From contig NZ_CP182947.1 in the NCBI RefSeq assembly GCF_048320135.1, positions 3,906,001 to 3,970,000 of the forward strand: 64,000 nt of DNA. The letters run 5' to 3'. The notes under the pieces were generated by a model that saw nothing but the letters and a program-made list of their open reading frames with translations, was not told where the DNA came from and did not search any database. The translations under genes and the position numbers were made by a program. How positions within the stretch are numbered: position 1 is the stretch's first letter; the number at the start of each line of letters is the position of its first letter. Source of the stretch: Ideonella_A sakaiensis_A. GTDB lineage: Bacteria > Pseudomonadota > Gammaproteobacteria > Burkholderiales > Burkholderiaceae_C. This document shows positions 27,524 through 36,918 of the stretch, piece by piece.

Positions 27524-28249
27524 TCAGGCGTCCGAGTCCTGATGGACGAACGTGATCTCGACGCGGCGGTTCAGCGCGCGTCCGCTCGCCGTCGCGTTCG
27601 GGGCGACGTAGCAGCAGGAGCCGCGGGCCTCGACCTCGATGAGGGTGGCGAGGGACGGATCCCGCGACAGCAGGTGCTGGCGAACGGCATTCGCGCGTGC
27701 GAGTGCCAGGCGCTGGTTCGCCGGGCTGGCACCCAGGCCGTCGGTACGGCCGCGGATCGAGACCCGATGCAGCGACGCGCGGTTGCGCAGCGCGTCGTTT
27801 AACTTGTCGCGGGCATCCGGTGCCAGGGTCGCATCGGCATAGCGAAAGTAAAAGTTCAGCTCGCGCTCGATCGGTTCGACCGGGACGCGGCGCTGTGGCG
27901 CTATGGCCGCCGCGGTCTCGGTCATTGCAGCAGGGCCGGCCACCGAGTGAGGCTCGTTCAACAGCTTGGCGATGGCGCGTTGTGGCTGCCAGGAGGAATC
28001 TGCAGCGGGCTGATGGGCGACGGCCAGCGTCTTGAGCGTCGGCTTCCGGCACCCGCTTGGCGGGCAGCCCGCTCGCGGTGGAGCCCGGTGAAAGTCGACC
28101 CGAACGAACGATGAGGGGTTCGACGGCGGTACCGCCGCTTCATCACGAACCGCCGGGACCAGTGGACTCTCCCGGAGGACAGGCAGGCTGCAGGAGACGG
28201 CCAGCACGACGACGGCCGTCAGGGAAAGGGTCTGCGGATAGCGGATCAT
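27524..28249 (-). CDS. OmpA-family lipoprotein of the transfer region
   Basis: A 241-residue outer-membrane lipoprotein with lipobox LAVSC and a C-terminal OmpA peptidoglycan-binding domain (RTDGLGASPANQRLALARAN and LNRRVEITF are diagnostic). It probably anchors the transfer channel to peptidoglycan or provides a surface function. The ATG overlaps the stop of the transglycosylase gene (ATGA). It lies at the head of the operon, upstream of the pilin candidate. Confidence 0.85.
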   Translation of the reverse strand: MIRYPQTLSLTAVVVLAVSCSLPVLRESPLVPAVRDEAAVPPSNPSSFVRVDFHRAPPRAGCPPSGCRKPTLKTLAVAHQPAADSSWQPQRAIAKLLNEPHSVAGPAAMTETAAAIAPQRRVPVEPIERELNFYFRYADATLAPDARDKLNDALRNRASLHRVSIRGRTDGLGASPANQRLALARANAVRQHLLSRDPSLATLIEVEARGSCCYVAPNATASGRALNRRVEITFVHQDSDA

Positions 28250-28809
28250 GGGATGGCACCGAGTCGAGGGGTCGCCCTTTGATCGGAGGACGGTGCTCGG
28301 GCACCGGGAAGGCGGCGATAGACCTTCCATGCGTAGCGCGCGCGTGCCTCAGCACAAGCCGCGCCCTTGAGTTGGGAGCACGAGGCGTTGTAGGCGCCGA
28401 CGGCGTCCCAGGTGACGCCGTGGCGCGCGAAGTTGTCAGCGAGCAGCCAGGCTCCGACGTCGAGGTTGGTGCAGGGGTCGTAGAGCGCCGACTCCGTGAT
28501 GCCGTGGCGCGCCAGCATGGCCAGGTGGCCGCTGTTGATCTGCATCAGCCCGATGTCGTACGAGCCCGTGCGCGACAGGTGCGTCCGGTTGACGGCCATC
28601 GGATCGAGGTTCGACTCGGCCTTGGCGATCGCGTAAAGCAGTTCCGGTGCGATGGCGTGACGACTGGCCACCTCGCGCCAGCAGGCCTCGGCGATGGTTG
28701 GCGCACCAACGGAGATGAACGCCACGATGGCGATACGGAAGAAGAGTGAACGGCTTTGGACTGACCCGTTGACTCGGGTTGACTCGACCGTGCTGCTTGA
28801 GGGATGCAT
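28246..28809 (-). CDS. lytic transglycosylase (SLT family) of the transfer operon
   Basis: Peptidoglycan-cleaving enzyme of 187 residues that opens the wall for the secretion channel. It has an N-terminal signal segment (LFFRIAIVAFISVGAPTIAEA) and the SLT core: catalytic glutamate in AIAKAESNLDP, then GSYDIGLMQINSGHL and VGAYNASC. It is the most upstream clear gene of the leftward transfer operon. The ATG at 28809 is the only reasonable start, though its N-terminal 18 residues are unusually polar for a signal peptide. Confidence 0.88.
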   Translation of the reverse strand: MHPSSSTVESTRVNGSVQSRSLFFRIAIVAFISVGAPTIAEACWREVASRHAIAPELLYAIAKAESNLDPMAVNRTHLSRTGSYDIGLMQINSGHLAMLARHGITESALYDPCTNLDVGAWLLADNFARHGVTWDAVGAYNASCSQLKGAACAEARARYAWKVYRRLPGARAPSSDQRATPRLGAIP

Positions 28810-28851
28810 GCCTGCAGGTTACGAACGACCTGCTTGATCTGCACCCCGAAA

Positions 28852-29130
28852 TCATCGGTTTGTTGGGGGGGTTTTCCGAACAGCTCCGAGTTCTTTTAGA
28901 TCTCGCACGAATTGCGAGGAGTTCCGCCACCGATCCAAGTCCCATCGTCCCATCCACCGGCCGGAGCGCGAATGGCTGGCTTCGCGTTGCCGTCTCGGCC
29001 ACATCCAGTCGCTCGCCGGTCGGCACTGTCCGCGCGCCCTCCCGGGCAACCGCGCTGCGTGCGGAATGGCATGGAAAGCCGGTGGCGGAATCGGAAGCGG
29101 GGGTGGAAACGGTATGACCGTTTCAGACAC
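28852..29130 (-). CDS. possible small protein upstream of the transfer operon
   Basis: A 92-codon frame with a proline-rich start (PFPPPLPIPPP) and a C-terminus that looks protein-like (RWRNSSQFVRDLKELGAV). It is not recognised and has no strong ribosome site. An overlapping frame on the same strand is similarly open, so this could be chance. It is kept because it would be the first gene of the operon. Confidence 0.3.
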   Translation of the reverse strand: MSETVIPFPPPLPIPPPAFHAIPHAARLPGRARGQCRPASDWMWPRRQREASHSRSGRWMGRWDLDRWRNSSQFVRDLKELGAVRKTPPTNR

Positions 29131-29397
29131 TGTCGGCCAAATTTCGCGAGCGAATGTCGGCTGTGGCCAATACCTGAACTCTTCCAGCCAATGGCTGCAT
29201 CGTTGCTCGCCCGATCAGGGGGCCGCCAATGCAGGGCAGTTGGTGCTCAGAATAAGCCAGCAATTGTCAGCTCAGGCCGGCAAGTCGATCTGATTGGCGG
29301 TGGTGGCGCGCACTGCGTGGTGGGCCAAAGCATCGCTGGCGCAATCGTTCCAGGTGAACACATGGCGAGGAACTGCGTGGCTATCGGAGCAACAACT

Positions 29398-31260
29398 CTA
29401 GTCTGCAATGATCTCGCTGGCGCCAAACCATCCCTCCTGTAAGACAAAGTCCCGGACAGCCTGTGGCCGCTCTGCATAGGCTACCAGCGCCAAGCTCTTC
29501 CGAGCGCGGCTGGTTGTGACGTAGAAGAGTCGTCTGGTCGATTGCACCCTCCTTTCGGTGGAGTCTTTACCGCCAAAGAGATCCTCGTACTTGAACGAGA
29601 ATCCGCCCGCCTCCGAGTCATCCATGATCACCATCACGCGGTCAAATTCCAGACCTTTGACCCCCTGATGGGTGCCGAATCGATCTCGTCCCACGAGATA
29701 GGCTGACATAGTCGCAACTTGCGAGAATGGCGCGGCGAGGAAGGCCCGCACAGCGAGATCCCTCTCCGACGGCGGCTCCTCATCGTCGTCCGGATCGCCT
29801 TCCGCGGCCGGCGGCACTGCCGCGGCAGCGGCCGCCGCCACGAGCACTTCGGGAGGCTCAAGCAACCCAGAGCGGAGCACCTCGGATAGCAGCCGGCCGA
29901 TCGTCGGATCACCTTCCGCTGTCCAGACCTCCTCAAGTGCTGCAACCGCTGCGTTCACGTCACGAAGATGCCTCTGCTTGTCTGGCGCCGCACGTAACGC
30001 CTCCGGGCTCAATAACGGCGAGTACTTCTTCGCGAGCCGCGCGACGCCGAAGCGATCCCGGGCTCGCTGCGTACGAAGCAGCGGCAGCAGCTGGTCGGTG
30101 AAAAACTGAACGATCGACAGCTTCCCGTCCAGCAGACCTGTACGCCAGCTGGAGATGGAATAGAGGGGGGCGAAGGCCTCATCGAAGCCCATCCGCTTGG
30201 CGGCCATCCGATGTTCAAGCGTCAACGTCTTGATCTCGGCCGGGGCCGTCCAGCCGTTGTCACCCGTCACACCGGCCATCGACGCAGCCACGGCGCGTTC
30301 CGCAGCAGGCTTGTCCAGCGTCGAAGAGGCCAGAATAAACAGGCGCGCCGTCCCCTGCATGGCATCGCTACGCGGACGCTGTACCTGACCGTCGACTGGT
30401 TCGCGAATTTTGTTGATCAGCTCAATCACCCGCTTCGGACAGCGGTGATTCATACTCTTCGCTGGCTTTGCCCAGTCATCGGGCAGCTCCCGGCCAAGAT
30501 CTTCCTTCCCCTCGAAGTAGATGCGCTGCATCATGTCGCCGAGCAGACCCAACAGGAAATGCTCGCTGTGCTGCGCTTGGACATGGAACAGCGCGTCGAT
30601 GACGGCACGCATCGTGTCCTGGCTTTCGTCGATGAGCAAAATCGGATATCGCCCGGTCAGAATGCTCTGCATCGTTGGTTTGCGGATCAGCAGGTCGCCC
30701 GCGATCTGCAGGACCTCCGTGTGATTTAGCGCATCCCGCCCCCGGTTTTCTCCCGTCGCGCTGTACGTGAATTTCCGCACGTTCGGAAGATTGCGCAGGC
30801 GCCGCGTCTTCGACTCGATGCGCGCCAGGCGTTCAGCCGAAGCAGCCGTGCCTTTTCGCCCTTTAGCTTCCTTTTCCCCCAGTTCAACCAGATCGCGCTC
30901 CAGCTTGTCTACAAGCCAAAGTTTGATATCGCGCGTCAGCCCCTCGATCATCGACCAGGCGAAGCTGTGGATCGTGCTGACATCGGTCAGGGAATCGAAC
31001 TCGATTCGGCGCTGAATCTCCTCGCTTGCGGCGTTCGTGTAAGTGATTACGGCAACTCGCTGGCCCCGCGCGCGTAGGTCCTTGCCCAGGTGCTTCCGTA
31101 CGAACTGCAGGGCCGTGACGAGCGAGCCCGTCTTACCTGAACCCGCCCCTGCAAACAGGAAGAAGGATCTGGGGGAGTCAAGACTCAGACACGATGCGAT
31201 CTCATCGTCGACATGTTTGTCGACGATGTCGTCTTCTTTCGACTCCGGCACGGGATTCAT
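29398..31260 (-). CDS. UvrD-like helicase of a second OLD/helicase defence pair
   Basis: Superfamily 1 helicase of 620 residues. Motifs are Walker A LFAGAGSGKTGSLVTAL near residues 36-52, motif Ia VAVITYTNAASEEI, motif II LLIDESQDT and motif VI LFYVTTSRARKSL. An alanine/acid-rich insertion (a run of seven alanines, then DPDDDEEPP) lies near residue 480. The gene overlaps the OLD nuclease gene upstream by 4 bp (ATGA). It is only distantly similar to the helicase at 1762, so the two systems are not a recent duplication. A defence role is inferred from the pairing. Confidence 0.87.
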   Translation of the reverse strand: MNPVPESKEDDIVDKHVDDEIASCLSLDSPRSFFLFAGAGSGKTGSLVTALQFVRKHLGKDLRARGQRVAVITYTNAASEEIQRRIEFDSLTDVSTIHSFAWSMIEGLTRDIKLWLVDKLERDLVELGEKEAKGRKGTAASAERLARIESKTRRLRNLPNVRKFTYSATGENRGRDALNHTEVLQIAGDLLIRKPTMQSILTGRYPILLIDESQDTMRAVIDALFHVQAQHSEHFLLGLLGDMMQRIYFEGKEDLGRELPDDWAKPAKSMNHRCPKRVIELINKIREPVDGQVQRPRSDAMQGTARLFILASSTLDKPAAERAVAASMAGVTGDNGWTAPAEIKTLTLEHRMAAKRMGFDEAFAPLYSISSWRTGLLDGKLSIVQFFTDQLLPLLRTQRARDRFGVARLAKKYSPLLSPEALRAAPDKQRHLRDVNAAVAALEEVWTAEGDPTIGRLLSEVLRSGLLEPPEVLVAAAAAAAVPPAAEGDPDDDEEPPSERDLAVRAFLAAPFSQVATMSAYLVGRDRFGTHQGVKGLEFDRVMVIMDDSEAGGFSFKYEDLFGGKDSTERRVQSTRRLFYVTTSRARKSLALVAYAERPQAVRDFVLQEGWFGASEIIAD

Positions 31261-33578
31261 GGCGCCGCCTCCGGAGGCGGGCCTGCATCGGACGCGATTG
31301 CATCCAGCCTGTCTTCCTTGGCTCGCAACTGTCCCTCAAGCCATATTAGGCCGCGGTGAATGTAGCCAGGCATTGCCAGCGTGTCGATGGCGTCCGAGTA
31401 AAGCAAATCCATGGCGAGCTCTGCCTTTCCCCTGGCCAAGTCCTGATGGATTTGCTTCGCCAGTTCACCGAAGTTTGTCCCGTGACTGTCGAGCGCGCTG
31501 CGGAATTTCGCCATCAACCCCTTGCCTCTCAGCCCGCCAAACAGCGCCATGTTCTCGTACAGCAGCGCATCCTCGAATGTGTTGGCCAGCAACTCGTGAA
31601 TCTTCCCCCCGACTTCGTAGGCAATCGGCTTTTGATACGCAACCTTGACCGCGTAGCCGTGCTCACCTTCAAGAACCAGATCATCCTCCTCTACGCTGAG
31701 CAAGTGGTCGAGATCGTCGCTTCCTGGCACCCATGACCGCAACGTCTCATTGCGCGCTTTGAGGGACTGACCGCGGGCAGGTGGGACTGCCTTGCGCGTC
31801 GCATTCATCGCGTCGATGTCGGTGATGATCAGTGTGTTCAGGCCGATGCGTTCGAGCAGCGGCCGAAGCCGGTGGGCGTGACTTCCCCCTATCTCAAGCC
31901 AGCTGATGTAGCAGCGATCCAGGTATTCGTAGTCCTTGCGCGTGCGCACCAGGTGCGGCACCAGGATCCGCTCCGCGGGCCCCTCCACGAGTATCGCCCC
32001 ATCCGCGAAGAACAGGTCGCAATGCGTTGCCTTTAGATAGCGTTTCGCAAACTTCGCCGTCTCTCGCTCAGCGTCATCAGCTCCCGCTTCAGTTTCAAAG
32101 GTGTCCTTCAGATTGATGACGGAAGACACAGGAATTGATCCGACCTCGTCTCCCACGGGCAAGCGACGGAAGTATCGCAAAGACGCGAAGTCAACCTCGT
32201 GAGCAACGTGGCTTGAGTGTGTGCTGACAACCAATTGCGTCCGCAAGGTGGTCTGCTCGCCAAGCGCGGCGTTCTTTCGCAGCACCGCGTAGGCCTGCTT
32301 AATGAATACCTGCTGAACTTGCGCGTGAAGGTGGGCCTCCGGTTCCTCTATCAGCACGAGATGCAGCGGTGGACGAATTTCGTCAGCGGTTGCCGGGTCC
32401 GAACTTGCCTTGCCTACGCGCATCCATTTGTCGCGAAAGCTCATCAAGGCGAATACTATCGACACCAGGTTCTGGTACCCCAGACCATTGGAGTCCTCGG
32501 GAAGGCGAAGGGAAGTAGCACCGCCCTTTGACGCGGGCACCTCGTATTGCACGGCCGACGGGTGGCTGAGACCGTCGACAGCCTTGATCCTGGCGGTAAC
32601 AGTAAGCCGGGGATCGCTTACGCCTGGATAGCCGATAGCTCGCAGCTCATCAAGCGCCGACTTGAAGCCGATCGCCAGCCGGTCACTGAATTTTTCCTGA
32701 GCCTCATGAAGGGCAGCAAGCGCGGTGGCGTCCTCCGGAGCCGGACTGTCGGACGGGTCCAGATGGTGGGTATAGTAGAGCCGGAGTTGGGTCGACAGGC
32801 GCTTGGCTCCTCGGGTAAGTTCCGCTTCCCCATCCTCAGGCGACTTACCGTGCACAAAGCCGAAGCCGCGCTGCGCATTGATCTCGTCGATCCGTATCAC
32901 CGCCCTGAGCGGATCGCCTTCCACGGGCTCGCCGTCAGGCGGAAGCACTTGCGGCGATGCAATGCCATGCGTCTCCAGTGCCAGTTCCGCCGGGTTCAAC
33001 AGGTAGGTTCGAACCGCAAACGCAGAGCGCAGCTTGACAGACAGGAAATCTGTAAGCGTCGCAGGCCAGGGCGCGAAACCAAGCGGGCCTGCCGGCGAAT
33101 CGTCGCCCGCGGCTGGCAGGGCTGCGAGGACGGCCTTGGCTTTCGCGCGCGCATCCAGATAGCCCTTCCGGAGTACCTCCACATCCTTCGGCTCGAATCG
33201 CAGTCGAACGCCGATCGGCTCGCCGTCCCAGTCAAGTGTTGGAAGGAGCTTCTGCACATGGTGCAACTCTCCCGGTTCAACCGACAGCCACAGGTCTAGA
33301 TGGGGCAGCAGCGCATCCCAGTCGATGACAGGCTCATCCATGCCAGGTAGCTGGTCCTCCCATGCCTTTCCCGCCGCGTCCAGCTTGGGCCAGTTCGACA
33401 GCGTGAAGTCATGGACGGCGAAGTTTCCGCCGTCGATCAGGAAGTGACGTAGTGCGACCATAGCTGAGGTCTTGCCGCTGTTGTTGGCCCCGACGAACAA
33501 GGTCGTCTTCTCTTCGAGGTCAATGCGAACCGCTTCGAGCTTCCGGAAGTGTCCGATCTCCACCAGCTTTATGTGCAT
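31257..33578 (-). CDS. OLD-family ATPase/TOPRIM nuclease, second system
   Basis: A 773-residue SMC-like ATPase with Walker A VGANNSGKTSAM near residues 30-41, a signature/Walker B part (LHLVLIEEPEAHLHAQVQQ) and a C-terminal TOPRIM domain with ILVEGPAERILV and the acidic pair in ITDIDA. It is longer than the first OLD protein by about 200 residues, mostly in the insertion between Walker motifs and at the C-terminus. Immediate coupling to a UvrD-like helicase puts it in the class 2 OLD arrangement, as in Gabija-like systems. It may alternatively be a related OLD/helicase system not strictly Gabija. Confidence 0.87.
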   Translation of the reverse strand: MHIKLVEIGHFRKLEAVRIDLEEKTTLFVGANNSGKTSAMVALRHFLIDGGNFAVHDFTLSNWPKLDAAGKAWEDQLPGMDEPVIDWDALLPHLDLWLSVEPGELHHVQKLLPTLDWDGEPIGVRLRFEPKDVEVLRKGYLDARAKAKAVLAALPAAGDDSPAGPLGFAPWPATLTDFLSVKLRSAFAVRTYLLNPAELALETHGIASPQVLPPDGEPVEGDPLRAVIRIDEINAQRGFGFVHGKSPEDGEAELTRGAKRLSTQLRLYYTHHLDPSDSPAPEDATALAALHEAQEKFSDRLAIGFKSALDELRAIGYPGVSDPRLTVTARIKAVDGLSHPSAVQYEVPASKGGATSLRLPEDSNGLGYQNLVSIVFALMSFRDKWMRVGKASSDPATADEIRPPLHLVLIEEPEAHLHAQVQQVFIKQAYAVLRKNAALGEQTTLRTQLVVSTHSSHVAHEVDFASLRYFRRLPVGDEVGSIPVSSVINLKDTFETEAGADDAERETAKFAKRYLKATHCDLFFADGAILVEGPAERILVPHLVRTRKDYEYLDRCYISWLEIGGSHAHRLRPLLERIGLNTLIITDIDAMNATRKAVPPARGQSLKARNETLRSWVPGSDDLDHLLSVEEDDLVLEGEHGYAVKVAYQKPIAYEVGGKIHELLANTFEDALLYENMALFGGLRGKGLMAKFRSALDSHGTNFGELAKQIHQDLARGKAELAMDLLYSDAIDTLAMPGYIHRGLIWLEGQLRAKEDRLDAIASDAGPPPEAAP

Positions 33579-34248
33579 GCTCTCCCCTTAAACGCGTCGT
33601 GCTATAGCGCTAACACCCCCTCGTGATCAGCCGCAAAGGCTGCTGCCTTCCCGGGCATGCTGCCTGATCGCCTCCTCGCCAGACTGAATGACCGCTGCCT
33701 CAAGGTGCTCGGGCTTCTATCCCTGCCGGGACCTTCAGAACGCGGGCAGCTTCTCGCTGACCCTCGAAGCAGCAGGCAGTGCCCCGAATGGTCCACCAAG
33801 GACGCGCTTCGCTCATTTGACTGACCCCTAGACGCTGCGGTAGAGGCTAACCGCTCTTGGCCGAGCGGCGCCACTTCATCATCAAATGGAATGAAGGGGT
33901 TTTCCCCCTTTTCCCGACTCACTCAGCTGATGCAGATGTCGGTTATGCAGCACTGGGACTCGGTCGCCACCGTTGGGCATGCGATCGGTCAGATCCAGCA
34001 AGCCGTCTTCACGCTGACAGCCAGCATCGCCATGAACTTCAGCAGCGGCATGGGGGCATGGGACAGCCGACATAGTGCTGATATTGCGCGACCTCGGACC
34101 TCGGACGACCGGTTCCCTCAGGCCAGTGGGTGCAGGTGGTGCAAAGCGGCAGGCAGTGGGTCGAGTTTCGTGAGCAGATGTGAGTCATTCGGGTGAGCGC
34201 CAAATGCGCGCGGCGATGACGAGAGATCTCGCCTCCCCAATCCGCTAC
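33579..34248. other. 670-bp stretch without a supported gene
   Basis: This lies upstream of the second OLD gene and downstream of the XRE gene. Several short open frames exist on both strands, none with a recognisable domain and a good ribosome site. It probably holds the promoter of the OLD/helicase operon, but I cannot point to convincing -35/-10 boxes. Confidence 0.4.
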
Positions 34249-34497
34249 TCAGGTTCGATTTGGAGCTTGTTGGCGCTTGATCCGATGTTCGACTTCTATT
34301 AAGAGGTCAGAGGGCGTCACGTCAAGTGCGCTGCAGAGACGGAACATCATGCGGACACTTGGGCTGTTTCGGCCGAGCTCGATCAGCGAAACATAGTTTC
34401 GGTCCACATCCGCGCGCAAAGCGAGTTCTGTTTGACTCCATTTGCGTTTTGTACGCAGGCTGCGTAGTGCCTGCCCAAATGCCTGATCCGGATCCAA
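34249..34497 (-). CDS. small XRE-family (Cro/C1-type HTH) regulator
   Basis: An 82-residue DNA-binding protein that is almost entirely one HTH_3 domain: FGQALRSLRTKRKWSQTELA, then DRNYVSLIELGRNSPSVRMM and FRLCSALDVTPSDLL. The start is probably TTG at 34497, with GGAGG just upstream; no ATG fits. It lies between the OLD/helicase operon (same strand) and the divergent sigma factor gene, so it could control either. This type is often the controller of defence or restriction modules. Confidence 0.82.
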   Translation of the reverse strand: MDPDQAFGQALRSLRTKRKWSQTELALRADVDRNYVSLIELGRNSPSVRMMFRLCSALDVTPSDLLIEVEHRIKRQQAPNRT

Positions 34498-34611
34498 GTC
34501 CTCCGCCCCCTTGAGTAAGTCGAGGGTGGGCCATAGGACGCTTCAAAATTCCGTATATATGCGGCAGAATGTTCCTGGCAGCCGACATGCGGTCCTCCTC
34601 GGAACACGACA

Positions 34612-35094
34612 ATGAAAAATCGGTGGGTATCAGCTTTGGCAACGGTGCGGGCAGCCTTGATGCGCCGGGGGCGAAGCTCGCACGACGCGGAGGACATCGT
34701 GCAGGAGGCTTGGCTTCGACTGGCTGCCTATGAAGTGGAACACGAGGTCGAACGACCCGAGGCGTTCCTCATGCGTTCCGCGCTGAACCTCTCGGTGGAC
34801 ATGCACCGCTCGACCTCGAGGGAGGGTGAGGTTGTAGCGATCGCCGAGGAAACGGTGATCATCGACACCACGCCCGGGCCCGAGGACACGGTTCTGGGAC
34901 GCGAGCGGGCCGCCCGGCTGGACATGTGCCTGGCTCGGCTCAGCGACCGCACCCGGGAGATCTTCCTTGCTCACCGCCTGGAGGGGCTGACCTACAAGCA
35001 GATCGCGCAGCACTTCGGGCTGAGCCAGACCGCGGTCGAGTGGCACATGAGCAGGGCGGTACTGCACGTGTCCGAGTGGATGCGCGGGTGGTAG
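34612..35094 (+). CDS. FecI-like ECF sigma factor (first of two)
   Basis: A 160-residue ECF sigma factor. Region 2 (MRRGRSSHDAEDIVQEAWLR, near residues 18-37) and region 4 (REIFLAHRLEGLTYKQIAQH, then FGLSQTAVEWHMSRA) are clear. FecI-type factors direct transcription of TonB receptor genes when a FecR protein relays a surface signal. A FecR and a TonB receptor gene follow downstream. It is paralogous to the next gene; the two share MRRG-S--DAED and E-PEAFL. Confidence 0.88.
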   Translation: MKNRWVSALATVRAALMRRGRSSHDAEDIVQEAWLRLAAYEVEHEVERPEAFLMRSALNLSVDMHRSTSREGEVVAIAEETVIIDTTPGPEDTVLGRERAARLDMCLARLSDRTREIFLAHRLEGLTYKQIAQHFGLSQTAVEWHMSRAVLHVSEWMRGW

Positions 35095-35313
35095 CCCGGT
35101 GACGGCCTGGCCGAGCCCCCCTAGATGCGGTGCTCAACGACATTGAGCGGTTGCGCAGCACGGCAACGTGCTCCATGCTACGGCCCGGGACGAGAGCGGA
35201 TGGGCCTCTCCTTTGCTGGACGCGGCACGCTGTTCCTCGCTCCCGATCGGTTGGGCTGGCGCGCTGGCGCGCGCCGCCTGTCGTTCGACGTGCACCGGAG
35301 GGCGTTGTCACCG

Positions 35314-35799
35314 ATGGCCAGCAAGCTGCCACCAGCGTACGTCAAGCTGTTGCGTTGGCTGATGAGGCGCGGCGACAGCAAGCCCGATGCCGAAGACCGC
35401 CTGCACGACGCATGGATTCGTCTGGCGGAGTACGCGCAGAATCACCATGTCGAACAACCTGAAGCCTTCTTGCGGAAGGTTTCACTGCACCTGTTGATTG
35501 ATGCCAGGCGGGAGCGCTCCGCCCGTGGCGAGGAAGTCGAGTTGGACGAGGAAATCGTAGCCAGTGCTGCGCCCAGCGTCGAACAGACGTTGATCGACCG
35601 CGAACAGGCGACGGAGGTCGCCGGCGTGCTCCTGGATCAGGACGACAAGACCTGGGAGATCGTGCTCGACAGCAGGATGTATGGCATGACCTACTCGGAG
35701 ATCGCGCTCAAGCACGGTGTGAGCATCAGCACCGTGGAGCGAAGGGTTGCAAAGGCCACGCTGCTGATCTCGGAATGGAAGAAGCGGCGCAAGCCATGA
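35314..35799 (+). CDS. FecI-like ECF sigma factor (second of two)
   Basis: A 161-residue ECF sigma factor, paralogue of the upstream gene. Region 2 is KPDAEDRLHDAWIRLAEYAQ and region 4 contains MYGMTYSEIALKHGVSISTV. I start at ATG 35314, giving nearly the same length as the paralogue; the longer open frame to 35125 adds sequence with no sigma similarity. Its stop overlaps the fecR start (ATGA), so this copy, not the first, is translationally coupled to the anti-sigma factor. Confidence 0.85.
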   Translation: MASKLPPAYVKLLRWLMRRGDSKPDAEDRLHDAWIRLAEYAQNHHVEQPEAFLRKVSLHLLIDARRERSARGEEVELDEEIVASAAPSVEQTLIDREQATEVAGVLLDQDDKTWEIVLDSRMYGMTYSEIALKHGVSISTVERRVAKATLLISEWKKRRKP

Positions 35800-36842
35800 C
35801 GATCGCGCCTCCACCGCAGGGTCCGGTCGAAGGGCCCGTCGACATCCCCCGCGAGATCATGGCCGAAGCCGCGGTGTGGGTGGCACGGCTGCACGGACCG
35901 AGCCGAAGTCGCCGGATGGAGCTTGACTGTCTGGCATGGCAGGCGACGTCACCGGCCCACAGCCAGGCCTTCGAGGTCTGTACCGACAGCTGGGAAATGG
36001 TGGGCGGCATCACGGTGCGTGACGTCTATGCGGCGGCGTCCGCGAAGCAGAAGTTGCAGCATCGCCGGATGCGCCGTTCCAGGTTGACCGGTTGGTGGGC
36101 CGCGGGCCTGACCACGGCCTGCCTGCTCGGCGGCGGCGTGCTCGGGGTACTGCATTGGCTCGACCGTGGTGTCTACGATACCGAAGTCGGCGAGCAGCGC
36201 TCGATCGTGCTGGAAGACGGCACACGCGTTTCGCTCAACACGTCTACCCGGGTCCGGGTGGACATCCAGCCTGGCAGCCGGCGCGTCGAGGTGGAGGCGG
36301 GCGAGGCCCTGTTCGAAGTCGCCAGGGATCCGACCCGGACCTTCGTCGTGCATGCGGCTGGCAGCGACGTGGTGGCCTTGGGGACGTCGTTCGTCGTCCG
36401 TCTGGCCGGAGGCACGCGACCGGATTCCGTGGCCGTCACGCTCCTCTCGGGTCGTGTCTCCGTGCAGCCTGCGAAGGACAGCCCCGTTCAGTTCGAAGCG
36501 GTCGCAATGGCGCCGGGCGATCGTGTCCGCATCAGCCAGACGTCGACGCCCAAGTCGGGAAGCGCGCCGAAGGTCGATCGACCGCCGGTCGATCAGGCGA
36601 CCGCCTGGAAGCGCAGCGAGATCGTGTTCGAGGGCGCAACCCTGGACGAGGCCGTGCGCGAGATGAACCGCTACAACCGATCCTCCATCGTGCTGCTGGG
36701 TGGTCCCGCGGTGGAAGGACGCAGGGTCAGCGGCACGTTCAAGACCACCGACATGCGGGGCTTCGCCTATTCGGTCGCCGAGCTGCACGGACTGATGCTG
36801 AAGCAGCGCAAGGGGGGTTGGGAACTGGGCCCGGCCAGGTAA
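35796..36842 (+). CDS. FecR-like anti-sigma/sigma regulator
   Basis: Inner-membrane regulator of 348 residues. A cytoplasmic N-terminal DUF4880-like part (AAVWVARLHGPSRSRRMELD) carries the sigma-binding region. It is followed by one membrane segment (TGWWAAGLTTACLLGGGVLGVL) and a periplasmic FecR domain (LEDGTRVSLNTSTRVRVDI, EVEAGEALFEVARDPTRTFV). It should relay the state of the TonB receptor's STN domain to the sigma factor. ATG 35796 overlaps the sigma stop; an ATG at 35775 would overlap more. The receptor gene follows after 76 bp. Confidence 0.88.
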   Translation: MTIAPPPQGPVEGPVDIPREIMAEAAVWVARLHGPSRSRRMELDCLAWQATSPAHSQAFEVCTDSWEMVGGITVRDVYAAASAKQKLQHRRMRRSRLTGWWAAGLTTACLLGGGVLGVLHWLDRGVYDTEVGEQRSIVLEDGTRVSLNTSTRVRVDIQPGSRRVEVEAGEALFEVARDPTRTFVVHAAGSDVVALGTSFVVRLAGGTRPDSVAVTLLSGRVSVQPAKDSPVQFEAVAMAPGDRVRISQTSTPKSGSAPKVDRPPVDQATAWKRSEIVFEGATLDEAVREMNRYNRSSIVLLGGPAVEGRRVSGTFKTTDMRGFAYSVAELHGLMLKQRKGGWELGPAR

Positions 36843-36918
36843 GTGCAAACCCGACTTGGGCAATCGTCGAGTGTCGACGTCATCTCGTTGTCATCCAGCC
36901 AACGAGAGGAAGAGCGAG

